Shown here piece by piece: positions 1 through 10,489 of a stretch of 64,000 nucleotides of DNA. A model generated the notes under the pieces. That model made no database searches. It saw nothing but the letters and a program-made list of their open reading frames with translations, and was not told the origin of the DNA. Location: contig JAJOZX010006146.1 of assembly GCA_023014485.1 (NCBI GenBank), positions 1-64,000 of the forward strand, read 5' to 3'. Each line of letters starts with the position of its first letter. Positions within the stretch are counted from its first letter, which is position 1. This DNA comes from Bathynomus jamesi. Lineage: Eukaryota; Arthropoda; Malacostraca; Isopoda; Cirolanidae. The position numbers and the translations under genes are program-made.

Positions 1-436
1 ACAAACTTTTTAACACTTTCACAATACAGACGTAAAAAGGACACACTTTCTTCGCCGTCACAACCAATAATACAATATCGAATACCCATACATTCGCCAT
101 TCATACCTCGCGCTCTCACTCGCACAAAACAAAAAACAATCGCATATTCAACACATACTCCCGTGACTAAAGCTTGTTCCGCAACATTACTGATTTAAAA
201 TTGGAAGTTTTTCAATTAAGTTAATCATGTACCTGTCTGACTAGTCTTTCACCCGTTTTATTTTATTTTACTTATTCTTTTTACCCACTGATGATGGGAG
301 TCTGACTTCCGAAACTTCTAATATTAAATCCTCATACTGTTGACGGGAGCGTTGATCATCCTTTTTAGCCTTAAATGTTGGTTCCCTAACAGTACCCCAT
401 TATCTACGATATATATATATATATATATATTATAAT
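1..436. other. AT-rich stretch without a recognisable gene
   Basis: No coding signal or RNA gene is seen. A short (AT)n tract lies at about 410-430, immediately before the LINE-B tail copy. Confidence 0.6.
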
Positions 437-541
437 GTTTCAGACCAACAAAGACCCTAGGATCCACTCATGGCTGATCTACCTAAATGTGTTCGTAATT
501 GTGTATTGTGCATGTCCTCCGTGGTGGCGGAGGGGACCTAC
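437..541 (-). repeat. LINE-B 3' tail fragment
   Basis: This block (GTTTCAGACCAACAAAGACC through a GTGGTGGCGGAGGGGACCTA stretch) recurs almost unchanged at 23,661-23,765 and 57,888-57,985. In those places it lies beyond the 3' end of minus-strand CR1-like LINE copies. It is therefore read as a 5'-truncated tail of that LINE in the same orientation. It adjoins a (TA)n tract, as the other two copies do. Confidence 0.6.
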
Positions 542-772
542 AATTTTATTTTATATACTGTATATAAGTATATAATTATAATAAAACCAGTTGACCAAGA
601 GTTATTTTTAGTTTTTATCAGTTTTCACTAATGATCGTTGCATATACTAAACTGTTCTCAATTTTTACAACCATAAATGAAATAAATATAAAAAGAACGT
701 GTGTACCTACTTTAAAGTTTGTAAAGTTACTATACTTTAAAAAATAGCAAATTATTAGAAATTTTGTTAAAT

Positions 773-1108
773 TCATTTAAAAATATTTAAAATATCGTTT
801 AACTCTTTGGCCTTCTTTTGGCTCACTGGTTTCGCGCAAACAATTAAGCTTTTAATACAAGTTACATAAAGATTTCGAATGAAGAGGAACCAAATCGAGT
901 CAAGATAATTATAATCACCTAAAAAGACTAACGCATTCTCGCGTAAATAATCACGTTTCAACTGTTTGTAAATTACCTTTTGAGTATTTACAAAAGAAAT
1001 TAAATTCCTAATATACTTACTCAAGTAATCCAAAGAAGGTTCTTCTGACCAGTATCCTAGAGATATTTGGTGCATAAAAAATAGGCAAAAAAGAGAGAGG
1101 ACGAACAT
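773..1108 (-). CDS. hypothetical 111-aa ORF with a signal-peptide-like start
   Basis: The ORF starts with a hydrophobic stretch (MFVLSLFCLFFMHQISLG) that resembles a secretion signal. A mixed lysine/tyrosine-rich body with a second hydrophobic patch follows. I do not recognise it and it has no relative in the window. The surroundings are AT-rich, no splice sites or promoter are obvious, and chance ORFs of this size are common here. It could be an exon of a small secreted protein or spurious; the second is somewhat more likely. Confidence 0.2.
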   Translation of the reverse strand: MFVLSLFCLFFMHQISLGYWSEEPSLDYLSKYIRNLISFVNTQKVIYKQLKRDYLRENALVFLGDYNYLDSIWFLFIRNLYVTCIKSLIVCAKPVSQKKAKELNDILNIFK

Positions 1109-1421
1109 GGTTTTTAATATTGTACTTAACTGTTTGGTAAAAATTAAGAATAAAGAGAGAAAATTACTCGGTTATGAAAACCAAATAGATGGTTTTCTAT
1201 TTGCCAACCAACTCAGATGTTTAATGCAACCATGGTTGGATTAAACATTCTGATTCGCTGGCAAACAGTTATCCGAGTATTTGGTTGTTACAAACAAGAT
1301 TTTTCTCTGTATAACTTAAAAAATAAATGTCTTAATAGTGTTCAAGTTATGAAAAGAACTAAGTCCTAATTTATGTTACTGACAATATTTTAAATGTTCA
1401 CCAAAATGCTTATTCACTAAT

Positions 1422-1515
1422 ACTTGGATGTTTACTCACTAATACTTGGATGTTTACTCACTAATACTTGGATGTTTACTCACTATTACTTGGATGTTTA
1501 CTCACTACTACTTAA
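1422..1515. repeat. 22-bp minisatellite, about 4-5 units
   Basis: The unit (ACTTGGATGTTTACTCACTA plus two bases) repeats at an exact 22-bp spacing: TTGGATG starts at 1424, 1446, 1468 and 1490. Degenerate half-units (TTCACTAATA) continue to about 1550. Confidence 0.85.
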
Positions 1516-1742
1516 ATGTTCACTCACTGTTCACTAATATTCACTAATACTGTTATTCAGAACTAAACCAAAATTCTGTAAGTGAATTACGGTTGAGTTT
1601 GGGTCACGCAAAATCTTTTCTTACCTCCACTGGTCGCAATATGCCAAAAACAACAACTGCTCAAGTCTTTCAGCGAAATCTTATCGTTTCTCATTTCCTT
1701 TCAAAAGAAATATTTTAAATACGAGTGGAAAAACCCACTACG

Positions 1743-1757
1743 CAATATATATATACA

Positions 1758-1808
<51 letters not shown>

Positions 1809-1912
1809 ATATATTATATATATATACAATTATATATATATATATATATATGTGTGTGCGTGTATGTATATATTATATATATATATATATGTATATATAT
1901 GTATATATAGAA
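1743..1912. repeat. (TA)n/(TG)n microsatellite
   Basis: Nearly uninterrupted TA dinucleotides with a short TGTGTGCGTG interruption. It lies directly 5' of the truncated LINE-A copy, suggesting that the LINE ends at this tract. Confidence 0.95.
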
Positions 1913-1937
1913 GCGATATATATAGATAGAAGCGATA

Positions 1938-2546
1938 AAGGCTAACTCAAAGTACTTCTATAATTTCGCAAAAACAAAGTCGAAAAACCATGCGATTATT
2001 GGACCTTTAAAAAATGAGAACAGTGATTTATCTGATGATCTAACAGAAGTATCTGAAATATTAAGAGCTCAGTATGAATCATCTTTCAGTATCCCAAAAA
2101 CTGACAAATTGATATGCGATAGAAACGCGTTCTTTGAAGAACCACAAGGGGAAAGTATAACGGATTTCGACTTTACGACGGATGATATTACGCAAGCCAT
2201 AGGGAAACTAAAAACACACTCAGAGGCAGGACCGGATAAATGGAATGCCACACTGATCAAAAACTGCGAGAATGCAATCGCTGAGCCCCTATACTGGATA
2301 TGGAGACGATCATTAGACACGGGAGAAATACCGGGCATCCTGAAGAGCGCGAACATAGTCCCAATATATAAAGGAGATCGATCCGAGGCCAAAAACTATA
2401 GGCCAGTATCGCTTACATCTCATCTCACTAAAATATTTGAAAGAATAGTTACAGAAAATCTATGACTTTTTGGAAACTCAGAAAAAATTCAATGATAACC
2501 AACACGAGTTTCGGTCAGGCAGATCATGCCTATCACAACTAATGGA
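1938..2546 (+). pseudogene. LINE-A reverse transcriptase, 5' half (cut by hAT)
   Basis: Non-LTR retrotransposon RT, N-terminal part, Jockey/CR1-like. The reading frame is open from about 1938 to 2465. It shows the conserved run AGPDKWNATLIKNC, IPGILKSANIVPIYKGD and KNYRPVSLTSHLTKIFE (RT blocks 0-2). After the stop at 2463-2465 the frame shifts and continues with HEFRSGRSCLSQLMD up to 2546. The protein then resumes at 6817 after a 4.27-kb hAT insertion. The endonuclease domain is absent, as in a 5'-truncated copy. The same family recurs at 9.1, 10.5, 19.1, 27.0 and 53.4 kb. Confidence 0.85.
2539..2546. other. left 8-bp target site duplication of the hAT element
   Basis: CTAATGGA at 2539-2546 is repeated exactly at 6817-6824, on either side of the hAT termini. 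Eight bases is the size known for the hAT superfamily. Removing one copy plus the element rejoins the LINE-A reading. Confidence 0.97.
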
Positions 2547-3036
2547 CAGAGATGGGCACGATCTTGATCTTCAAGATCAGATCGTGATCTTGAAGATCAA
2601 GATCGTGATCTGATCTTGATCTTGAAGATCACTTTTATTATGGTGATCTTGATCTTGATCTAAGATCACTTTATTTCTTGTGATCTTGATCTTGAAGATC
2701 ACTTTAGACTTCAAGATCACTTTTAATTTCAGATTCTTAAATATGCCGCTATGCGAATGTCATTTGTTTTTTGTCCAAGCGACATCTGGTGGCAACTTTG
2801 TTCAACACCGACTGTTTATGTTTTCTGTTAGTTGGGTGACTTGCGTCATGCGTGGGCTCATGGAAGGTGTAGTTGCTGTGGAATTTAGGCTCGTAAAAAG
2901 TGTAATTTACTGTGCAATTATGTTAAAAGTGTTCTATTAATATATTATTATATAGGCATAAAATATAGCCTATAGGTCCGTATTCATAATAAATTAATTC
3001 TAAACATATTTTATTTACAGATTGAATTTTTTAATA

Positions 3037-6000
3037 ATGAGTGCAATTTTACAACTTCAACAGGCTCCCAAGGGAACCAAATATTCTAGGTTGTCACCAG
3101 AACAGTATTCAATATATTTAGATAACAATGTTGGTAATAAGGATCAATCTGTGCTATTGAACGGAAAATATTTTCAAATTGTCGAAAAAACTGGAAACGG
3201 TATCAAAGTTATTTGTAGGCAGTGTACAAAGAAAACTACAATTCTGTCTGCTGGCCTCGACTCAACAAGCAATCTTCTGAGGCACCTCAGGGTTAGTACT
3301 ACTTAGTAACTAAGTAGTAAGTAGCAACATTAACATAATGGTTCAAGTCATATTTTAAGTGACTGGTGCCATACAAGACTAATGCTACATTTACATAGAC
3401 GTCCATTTGAATATATTGTGCACTTCAGATATTAATAGATTATGGACTAGTAACTACATTAAAAACTGCCGATATCCAACTATAATAAAACGCCAGGTGT
3501 ATCTGTCTTTCTCTCTGTCTGATCCATGTCTGTAATTTCTCCTATTTAGTTACTGAAGGACGAAATTCGGCTTTCAATTTAACATAGGATAAAAATGCAC
3601 TGATCATGGTGAAAATAATTTTAGTTAAAGATAACAAAATTTTAGAATCTTGTTAAGTATTAATTTCAACTAGAAGTTTGATACTCTGATAAATATTATA
3701 CAGGGTGTTCAAGAAGTCTCTCCGCATGATAATAATTTATTTTCTTGTGCAGAAACTACATTCGGATCTTTTGGGTGAATATGAATCGGAGAAGAAATCT
3801 CGCAAGCGTCCAGCTAAAGAAGAAGAAGATGCCAGCGGCAGCAATGCTGGCCCTGCCAAAATTGCCAAGCAGTCAACACTAAGCATGTTCCACATTTCCA
3901 AGCAAAAACCAGGATCACCAATATGCAAGGATATCCTTGAAAAGAAGATTCTCTCGCTTGTGGCTAATGGGCTCCTACCATTGAGCCTAGTTGAACTACA
4001 TGAATTTAAGGATCTTCTTTCATGTTAGTATAACTCAAATATTTTGCTATTTTTTCCATAGCTAATATCTGATTAAAATAATTAATCATATTATTTGTAT
4101 GAACATTAGACTATCGCTAGCCTAGCTAAATATTTTGATATTTTTTCCATAGCTAATCTATTGTATTTGTTTTAATTTTTAAATATTTTTTTCAGACGTC
4201 AACCCGGCTGTTCAGGTGCCATCTAGACGCACCCTGGCTAGATCTCTTGCAACAACAACCAGTACAATGAAGGAAGACATACAAGCAAAACTGGCAGCAG
4301 TTGACCATGTGTGTGTTACATGCGACATATGGTCAACTAATCACCGCAGTTTCATGGGAGTCACTGCGCATTGGGTATGCTATTGATTTAGTGTATTATT
4401 TTTATATAATTGATAAATTGACCATTGGTGATAGACTGATAGTCTGATAGACTTATAGTATAATCTTTTCAATTATTCGACATGTGTTCCTCATTCATTA
4501 ATTTGGTGAGTCTTCATTTTGCTGTGATTCACAGTAATTTCACACTAATTCACTGATTCTGTCATCTGTCATTGTGTCTGAATCACAGCAAAATGTGGAA
4601 GAGTCCATATTCACAGGCTGTGAATATGGACTCTTCCACATTTTGCTCTTATGGGATGGGTCACTGATGTGGTGGTATGGTAGGCGACTCATCGCTGAAT
4701 TGCCTCCTTTATATCACATAGTTCTTCTCTTCAATGTTTGGTGGCGCAGTTTAGCTGGTGCGTGTCTAACCAATATTATTAAATTAAGCTTAAAAAAATG
4801 TTCATACAAACATTGATTTTATATTCTTACATTACAGATCAATGATGACTTGTCGCGAGGATCAACTGCACTGGCATGCCGAAGATTTCGTGGAACACAT
4901 AGCTTTGATAAAATTGCTGGAATATTGGACAGGATCAACTCGGAGCATGGTTTATCTTATAGAAAAGTTGTATCTACAGTCACCGACAATGCATCGAACA
5001 TGGTGAAATGCTTTAAAGAGTTCGGTGTTCGTGTTCAGAATCGTACTGACGACATTGATGAAGATGATGCAGATGAAGATGATGATGAAAAAGATTCAGA
5101 TGAAGAGGTTATCATCAGCAACTTTCCTGAACATTCAGGAGAGCATGGAGAGGAGTCAGTGAAACTATCATCCCATATTCGATGTGCATCCCACACATTG
5201 AACTTGGTAGCAACAACTGATGCAGATAAAGGACTGAATTCACCTGGACTAAAGAAGATAAAGCATTCTGCAATGGGAAAATGTTCGGCGCTGTGGAATG
5301 CTGCTGGTAAACCCAAGTCAGCAGAAAAAATACAGGAAATAACTGGCGTCCAATTTAGGTACCCATGCGTCACCCGATGGAACTCAATGTACGACTCATT
5401 AAGCCAAATATATAAACATAAGAACGACGTGAATGTAGCTCTGAAGAACTGAATCTACCCATCCTCAGACAATGAATTGGAATTTATTTCAGAATATTTG
5501 TCTGTTCTAAAACCAATTGCAGCAGCCCTCAACAAATTACAGGCAGAGAAAGAATGCTACTACGGTTGTCTTCTTCCAACAGTCCTAGTGACTCAAGATG
5601 CCCTCGCAAGATTGGAGCCTATCCAACCAAACGACCTGCGCTTGAGACACTGCATGCCATTACTGGCAGCAGTCGTCTCTGGCTTCAATGCCAGATTTGG
5701 TCATTTTTTGTCGTTGAGCCCCGAGGTAACTGATGCCGTTTTGGCCTCAGTATCTCATCCGTATTTCAAACTTAGATGGATATCATTGTTGCAAGGGCCT
5801 AATTTCGGCGATCATGAAGCAATCAAGTCTCAAGTAAAAGACAAGCTGCAAATGGCTGTAAGAAATTGTAATTCTGACAGCAGTGGTAATAGTTCGGTGA
5901 ACTCAGACTCATCATCTGAAGACGATTTCTTCAGAACTATGGACGGCTCATTCTCTGCTCCTAACAACAAGGAAGACTTGGAAGTCCTCAATTATTTGCA

Positions 6001-6208
6001 GGACACCAGTAAGGCACTCGACTCTTTAGATAGGTATCCTGCTATAAAGAAGATCTTCAAGAGGTATAACACCACGCTACCTTCCTCTGCACCAGTGGAA
6101 CGGTTGTTTTCGTTTGCTGGCATGGTTCATAGCCCCAAACGAAGTCGTCTCTCGGATGGTAACTTTGAACAATTGGTTTTGCTGAAAGCAAATGTTTACA
6201 GCGGTTGA
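3037..6208 (+). pseudogene. hAT transposase, four exons, one in-frame stop
   Basis: DDE/RNase-H-fold transposase of the hAT superfamily. Exons deduced from GT-AG sites and matching phases are 3037-3291, 3753-4023, 4196-4374 and 4838-6208, giving about 691 codons. The BED-type zinc finger crosses intron 1 (CRQC, then HLR joined to KLH). Exon 2 carries a basic KKSRKRP patch. Exon 3 has CDIWS. Exon 4 has TDNASNM, a long acidic DE-rich run, CASHTLNL, TRWNSMYDSL and the C-terminal dimerisation motif SAPVERLFSFAG. A TGA at 5450-5452 interrupts exon 4 in frame at about codon 440; the same frame continues to 6208. An acceptor at about 3020 suggests an upstream non-coding exon. The copy is probably inactive unless the stop is polymorphic or read through. 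Confidence 0.9.
4587..4647. repeat. perfect 30-bp-arm hairpin in hAT intron 3
   Basis: Positions 4587-4616 and 4618-4647 are exact reverse complements with a single base between them. The arms read AGCAAAATGTGGAAGAGTCC onward. It lies inside the intron 4375-4837. No transposon family is recognised. Confidence 0.9.
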
Positions 6209-6816
6209 ACATTAAATTAACACTTTTAACTTGCGGTTTTTACCCTTATATTGTCAGTAATTGCGTACTGCAGTAAAACTGTAAAATTAAATTCTATGTA
6301 AAAAATGTTTACTTATATATGCTGACCATTCATTGATATGGGTTATGGACCTGGTGAAATGAGAATTGAGAAAAATAGAACTAAAAACTATATGTAGGTC
6401 ATTTAATAGTTTTTTCTTTGCTGATAAGTTATGATAATACTAAGTTTTAAGTTTACCACCTGAAAAACTGAAAGGGGAATCGTCAATCCCCGTGGTTTAG
6501 ATCAGGTGACATGGGTAGGATGCGATGCTTGTATTGCCTCAGCCCTCAGGGGAGTATTAGGAGTGATACTTTTCAGGAGTGATTAACAAAATAATTTGTT
6601 TTTGTTTACTCTACAAGAGTACAACTTTTTTCAATTCATATAAAAGTGATCTTAAAAAGTGATCTTGAAAAGTGATCTTCAAGATCACGATCTTGATCTG
6701 GATCTTCAAGATCACATTTTTCTGGTGATCTGATCTTGATCTTCAAGATCACATTTTTCTGGTGATCTGATCTTGATCTTCAAGATCACCACAGTTGGTG
6801 ATCTTGCCCATCTCTG

Positions 6817-8130
6817 CTAATGGACCACTACAACAACATTATTGATTCACTTGAAAGTAATGAAAACTATGATGTACTATACACAGACTTTGCTAAAACG
6901 TTCGACAAGTGTGACCACGGAATCATAATACATAAACTGAAATATATGGGAATAATAAGAAAAGTAGGGGAATGGATATATAATTTCCTTAGTGAGCGGA
7001 GGCAAGTCGTTACGGTACAAGGAGTATCTTCATCAGAATCAGAGGTCCTCAGCTCAGTACCACAAGGAACAGTATTAGCTCCACTACTCTTCATAATCAT
7101 GCTAACTGACATACTGTACCTGAGGACGTTACCAGATACAGCACAGTAACATCCTTTGTGGATGACACAAAGATCAGTAGAAAAATAAGAAACCCAGAGG
7201 ACATAGGATCTCTACAAACCGACATAAACAAAATCTACAAGTGGACGGAAGACGACAATATGAAGTTCAACACGGAGAAATTTCAGCTATTATGGTAGGG
7301 AAAAAAAGACCTAAAATTCATGGAATATTATACCCCAAATGGACAGGAAATCCAGAGAAATTCCAGAGCAAAAGATTTAGGGGTTGTAATGACAGATGAT
7401 GCGAAATTTGAAACACAAAATAAGATAGCAGTAAACAGAGCAAAGAGAATAGCGGGTCAGATATTGAGAACCTATAAACGAAGGGATAGGAATGTAATGA
7501 TTCCTCTACTGAAAACCCTGATAATACCCAAATTGGAATACTGCTCGGTCCTAACATCCCCATATAAAAAAGAAGACATTAGACAGCTGGAGGGGATCCA
7601 AAGAAGCTTCACAGCCAAGATCAATGGGTGCAAAGAACTAAATTACTGGGAAAGGTTACGAGAACTAGACCTATATTCACTGGAAAGGAGAAGAGAGAGA
7701 TACACCATTATTTACACTTGGAAAATAATGGAGAAACTAGTCCCTAATCTTACTCTGAATCCCATAACTCCCCAAACAACGGTGGAAAGTAGAAGCGGTA
7801 GACTGTGTCGTATCCCCAAATTGAAGGCGAGACAGGGAACATCCTTAACCCTGAAAGAAAATAGTTTTGTAGTGAGAGGACCAAAACTGTTTAATCAGTT
7901 GCCCAAAGACTTAAGAAACACGAAGAGAGTTGCAGTGGAAATCTTCAAAAGAAGACTAGACGCCTGGCTCAGAACAATCCCCGATGAGCCGGGCGTACCT
8001 GGCTATGTGAGGTGGAGAGCGCAAGAATCCAACTCACTACTTCACCAGACCAACTCGAGAGGAGGGGCGACAAGCTTGACCTTCGCGAAATGAGAAATCA
8101 TCGCGCGGAACCTTTGTAAGGTAAGGTTAT
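6817..8130 (+). pseudogene. LINE-A reverse transcriptase, 3' half and tail
   Basis: Continues the LINE broken at 2546. The RT palm includes YTDFAKTFDKCDHG, the SSVPQGTVLAPLLFI block and, after a frameshift near 7110-7150, a degraded FVDDTK active-site block (normally FADDTK). The frame at 7320-8093 gives the thumb and C-terminal region (MTDDAKF, WERLRELDLYSLERR, FNQLPKDLRN, DEPGVPGY). The 3' end is a short GTAAGGTAAGGTTA followed by a TGTA/TA microsatellite, typical of a Jockey/CR1-type tail. At least two frameshifts make it a pseudogene, apart from the hAT insertion. Confidence 0.88.
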
Positions 8131-8157
8131 GTATATGTATGTATGTATGTATGTATG

Positions 8158-8217
<60 letters not shown>

Positions 8218-8384
8218 ATATATATATATATTGCACAATGCCTATACCAGACCTAACATCAACTAGGCCTAAAAGTAGGTCCACCACCTTCATGTGGAGA
8301 GAGACCAACGTACAAATTGCTACCGGGTACGGGGCTACCAAGTGTATATACACTTGTGTGTGTATACTATATATATATATATAC
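8131..8384. repeat. (TGTA)n/(TA)n microsatellites around a short unique segment
   Basis: TGTA and TA repeats at about 8131-8230 and 8343-8384 flank about 110 bp (8231-8342) in which I recognise nothing. Confidence 0.85.
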
Positions 8385-9060
8385 AGGTTGTCCCAAAAGT
8401 TCTGCCCCCATAATATTCGTGACAGGACAGATCTTTTCGGTTTGAAGCACTGTGAAAAACAAAAGAAAATAATAATTGTCGGTAGAAAATGTATATATTT
8501 GTTAAGAAAAGTACATTTTAGGGTGGAGAAATGGAATACAACCTAACCTAACCTAAGTTTCTTACGTGTACCAGGTTTGTGCCGAGACAACTGTAAAACA
8601 TCGAATGAAAATCGGAGTTCGAAACTGTACATTTGAAATAGATTAAAACCTTTTGGGAATTCGTTTTGGCGTCGAAACAACCCAAATAAAGACCCATTTC
8701 ACAAAATTTTAAGACACATTTCCCAATTTTCAATCTATTCTCGTTAAATTATTATACGTACATTTCTCCACCGCGATTGCGGATGCTTATGAGGTTTGGT
8801 CCAGTTTGTGTAGAGCAAACCTAAGAATCATGCACCAGGACTGATAATAGTGTCCGCAATACAAACTAACGAAAATTGCTATCAATTTAATATGATTACG
8901 GGTGGTCTTGGGACGAGACTAACGCGAAGCATCGTTGCTTTCAGTGGTGATAAACGACGTACGAAAGCTTCGTCAGTACTTTGACCTCCTATTTTTTGGG
9001 CAATGCTGCTGCGAGCTGCTCAAATCCTGAAATGGGGGTATGGGCAGAATGGTACTGTTT
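8385..9060. repeat. possible mariner-type MITE, left end only
   Basis: ACAGGTTGTCCCAAAAGTTC right after a TA tract resembles mariner-type termini. Near 9035-9055 a GGGGGTATGGGCAGAA stretch is a loose inverted match to TTCTGCCCCCATA at 8399. No coding sequence remains. A short (CCTAA)3 run lies at about 8541-8556. The right boundary is uncertain. Confidence 0.35.
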
Positions 9061-9115
9061 AAAAACATGTTTGACTCTTCATACTTCCACTTAAACTATG
9101 AAGGCATAAATGAAC

Positions 9116-9140
9116 TAATATATATATATATATATATATG
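9116..9140. repeat. (TA)n microsatellite
   Basis: Short TA run at the 5' edge of a truncated LINE fragment. Confidence 0.9.
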
Positions 9141-9141
9141 A

Positions 9142-9598
9142 AACTCTACTCTGGAAAGACGATGCGAAGGATACACAATAATATGCATATGGAAAATACT
9201 TGAGGACTTTGTTCCTAACTTCAGAAATGAAATAGAAACAAACTGGAATGAGAGAAGAGGCAGATTTTGTACTGTCCCAGCTGCGGTGGGTCAGGGGGCC
9301 ATGAAAACGAGGATGGAAAATACCCTCAGAATACGAGGCCCAAAGCTTTTCAATGCCCTACCGAAAGACGTGAGGAACCTCCAGCACACCGACCTGAATA
9401 ACTTCAAGAACCAGCTGGACAGATTCCTGTGCAAAGTCCCTGACCAGCCATGCGTGACTGGCTACGAGGGGGCAGGAGGAGATCAGAGAGCAATTCCCTC
9501 TTTCACCAAATCCTGCAAATGAGGCGAGATGCTATAGAGGGTTCAACCGCAGGTCGATCCTGGACCGTCGTTCAAACTCGCGTAAATTAACATAAAGC
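9142..9598 (+). pseudogene. LINE-A-related RT C-terminal fragment
   Basis: One open frame from about 9142 to 9522 encodes the C-terminal end of a Jockey/CR1-like ORF2: STLERRCEGYTIICIWKIL, FVPNF, RGPKLFNALPKDVRNL and VPDQPCVTGYEG. It aligns with the last third of the 7320-8093 copy but is a different subfamily. The 3' UTR (TTCACCAAATCCTGCAAATG to about 9598) recurs at 25,150-25,240. It is 5'-truncated at a TA tract. Confidence 0.8.
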
Positions 9599-9600
9599 GA

Positions 9601-9639
<39 letters not shown>

Positions 9640-9641
9640 CA
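9599..9641. repeat. (GT)n(AT)n microsatellite
   Basis: GT repeat followed by AT repeat between a LINE tail and a SINE. Confidence 0.95.
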
Positions 9642-9654
9642 CACAACCTTTTGT

Positions 9655-9962
9655 TTCTGATGACGGTCAAGCTTTTCACTCCACCTTAGACCTACAGTTT
9701 AACGTGGAATCCGAACCACGCCCCACCAGCAGCCCAGCGTCTTAACCACTAGGCCACCGGGTACCCATTTATCTACCAACCATTCTTTATTGTGTGGAAG
9801 GATGAACAGCTGGGTTTTGGTGCGCGCCGCCTGCCGTCACTGGGTCTCGAGTGCGCGCCGCCTGCCGTCACCGGGTCTCGATCTCGGGGCCGATGGATTC
9901 GTAGTCAGCAACGCTCAACAACGCTAACCACTACACCACCGAGGTGCCACTACACCACCGAG
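9655..9962 (-). repeat. dimeric tRNA-derived SINE (family S1)
   Basis: On the minus strand a first tRNA-like head (GGTGGTGTAGTGGTTAGCG, pol III A-box-like) begins near 9950. It is followed by a linker and a second tRNA-like module (GGTGGCCTAGTGGTTAAGAC ... GGTTCGGATTCC) and a tail with CCACGTTAAACTGTAGGTCT. The nearly identical unit at 17,745-18,030 defines the element. This copy has a local duplication of the GCGCGCCGCCTGCCGTCAC segment. Confidence 0.75.
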
Positions 9963-10445
9963 TAAGATTGTGAAATTTGTGATTTCATGAAATCCCTGAA
10001 ATTTTCGGTAATTCCGCATAATTTATATTATGATACAAAATAGACAAAAAATTAGGTGAGGTTAGAATTCAGGGGTCAGGGAATTGGGGGTAATTTCACT
10101 TTACTCAAATAGATTTTTGGGTAATACCCAAAACAGACTTCAAAGTAAACAAAAACAACCAATTGCTCTTAAAATTGTTGCATATAGTATACAAAAAATT
10201 CAAATTAAAAAAATGGAAGTGTCTCTCATACCGCAAGCATTACCTCCAAAATTTTTAAATTTACCCCATTTGGGGTAATTTATCCTTGTTCCCCGACCTC
10301 TGGGTTAGATCAATTCTTTATCCACTTTTTGTCAGTTTTTACAAAACTGACAAAAAGTGGATAATGAATGTATCATGGTACAAACTACGCAAAATTACTG
10401 AAAATTTCAGGGATTTCATGAAGTTACTAGTTTCACTGTAACACA
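9963..10445. repeat. MITE with long terminal inverted repeats
   Basis: TTTCATGAAATCCCTGAAAT near the left side reappears inverted near 10,400 (GAAAATTTCAGGGATTTCAT), with further inverted similarity over about 70 bp. The right end, CACTGTAACAC, resembles the terminus of the MITE at 20,468-20,652. A perfect 22-bp-arm hairpin lies at about 10,319-10,365 (TTATCCACTTTTTGTCAGTT). No ORF is convincing. Confidence 0.6.
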
Positions 10446-10482
10446 CACACACACAGAGATATATATATATATATATATATAC
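10446..10482. repeat. (CA)n(TA)n microsatellite
   Basis: CA then TA repeats between a MITE and a LINE 3' end. Confidence 0.95.
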
Positions 10483-10489
10483 ACCTTTC

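Larger units (their letters stand above)
2547..6816 (+). mobile_element. complete 4,270-bp hAT transposon
   Basis: The termini are inverted repeats CAGAGATGGGCA (2547-2558) and TGCCCATCTCTG (6805-6816), flanked by an exact 8-bp duplication CTAATGGA. Both ends carry long clusters of a GATCTTGATCTTCAAGATCA-type motif (about 2562-2712 and 6647-6803), probably subterminal transposase-binding sites. Inside is a four-exon transposase gene. The insertion splits a LINE-A reverse transcriptase, so the hAT is the younger element. Confidence 0.97.

Noticed and set aside
1725..1945. YIYIYI-type ORFs here and at many other sites (23.5, 26.6, 32.2, 48.9, 50.9, 51.5, 54.7 kb)
   Set aside because: Direct translations of (TA)n and (CA)n microsatellites.
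8541..8556. Interstitial telomere repeat (CCTAA)n
   Set aside because: Only about three units; too short to mean more than chance or a MITE end.
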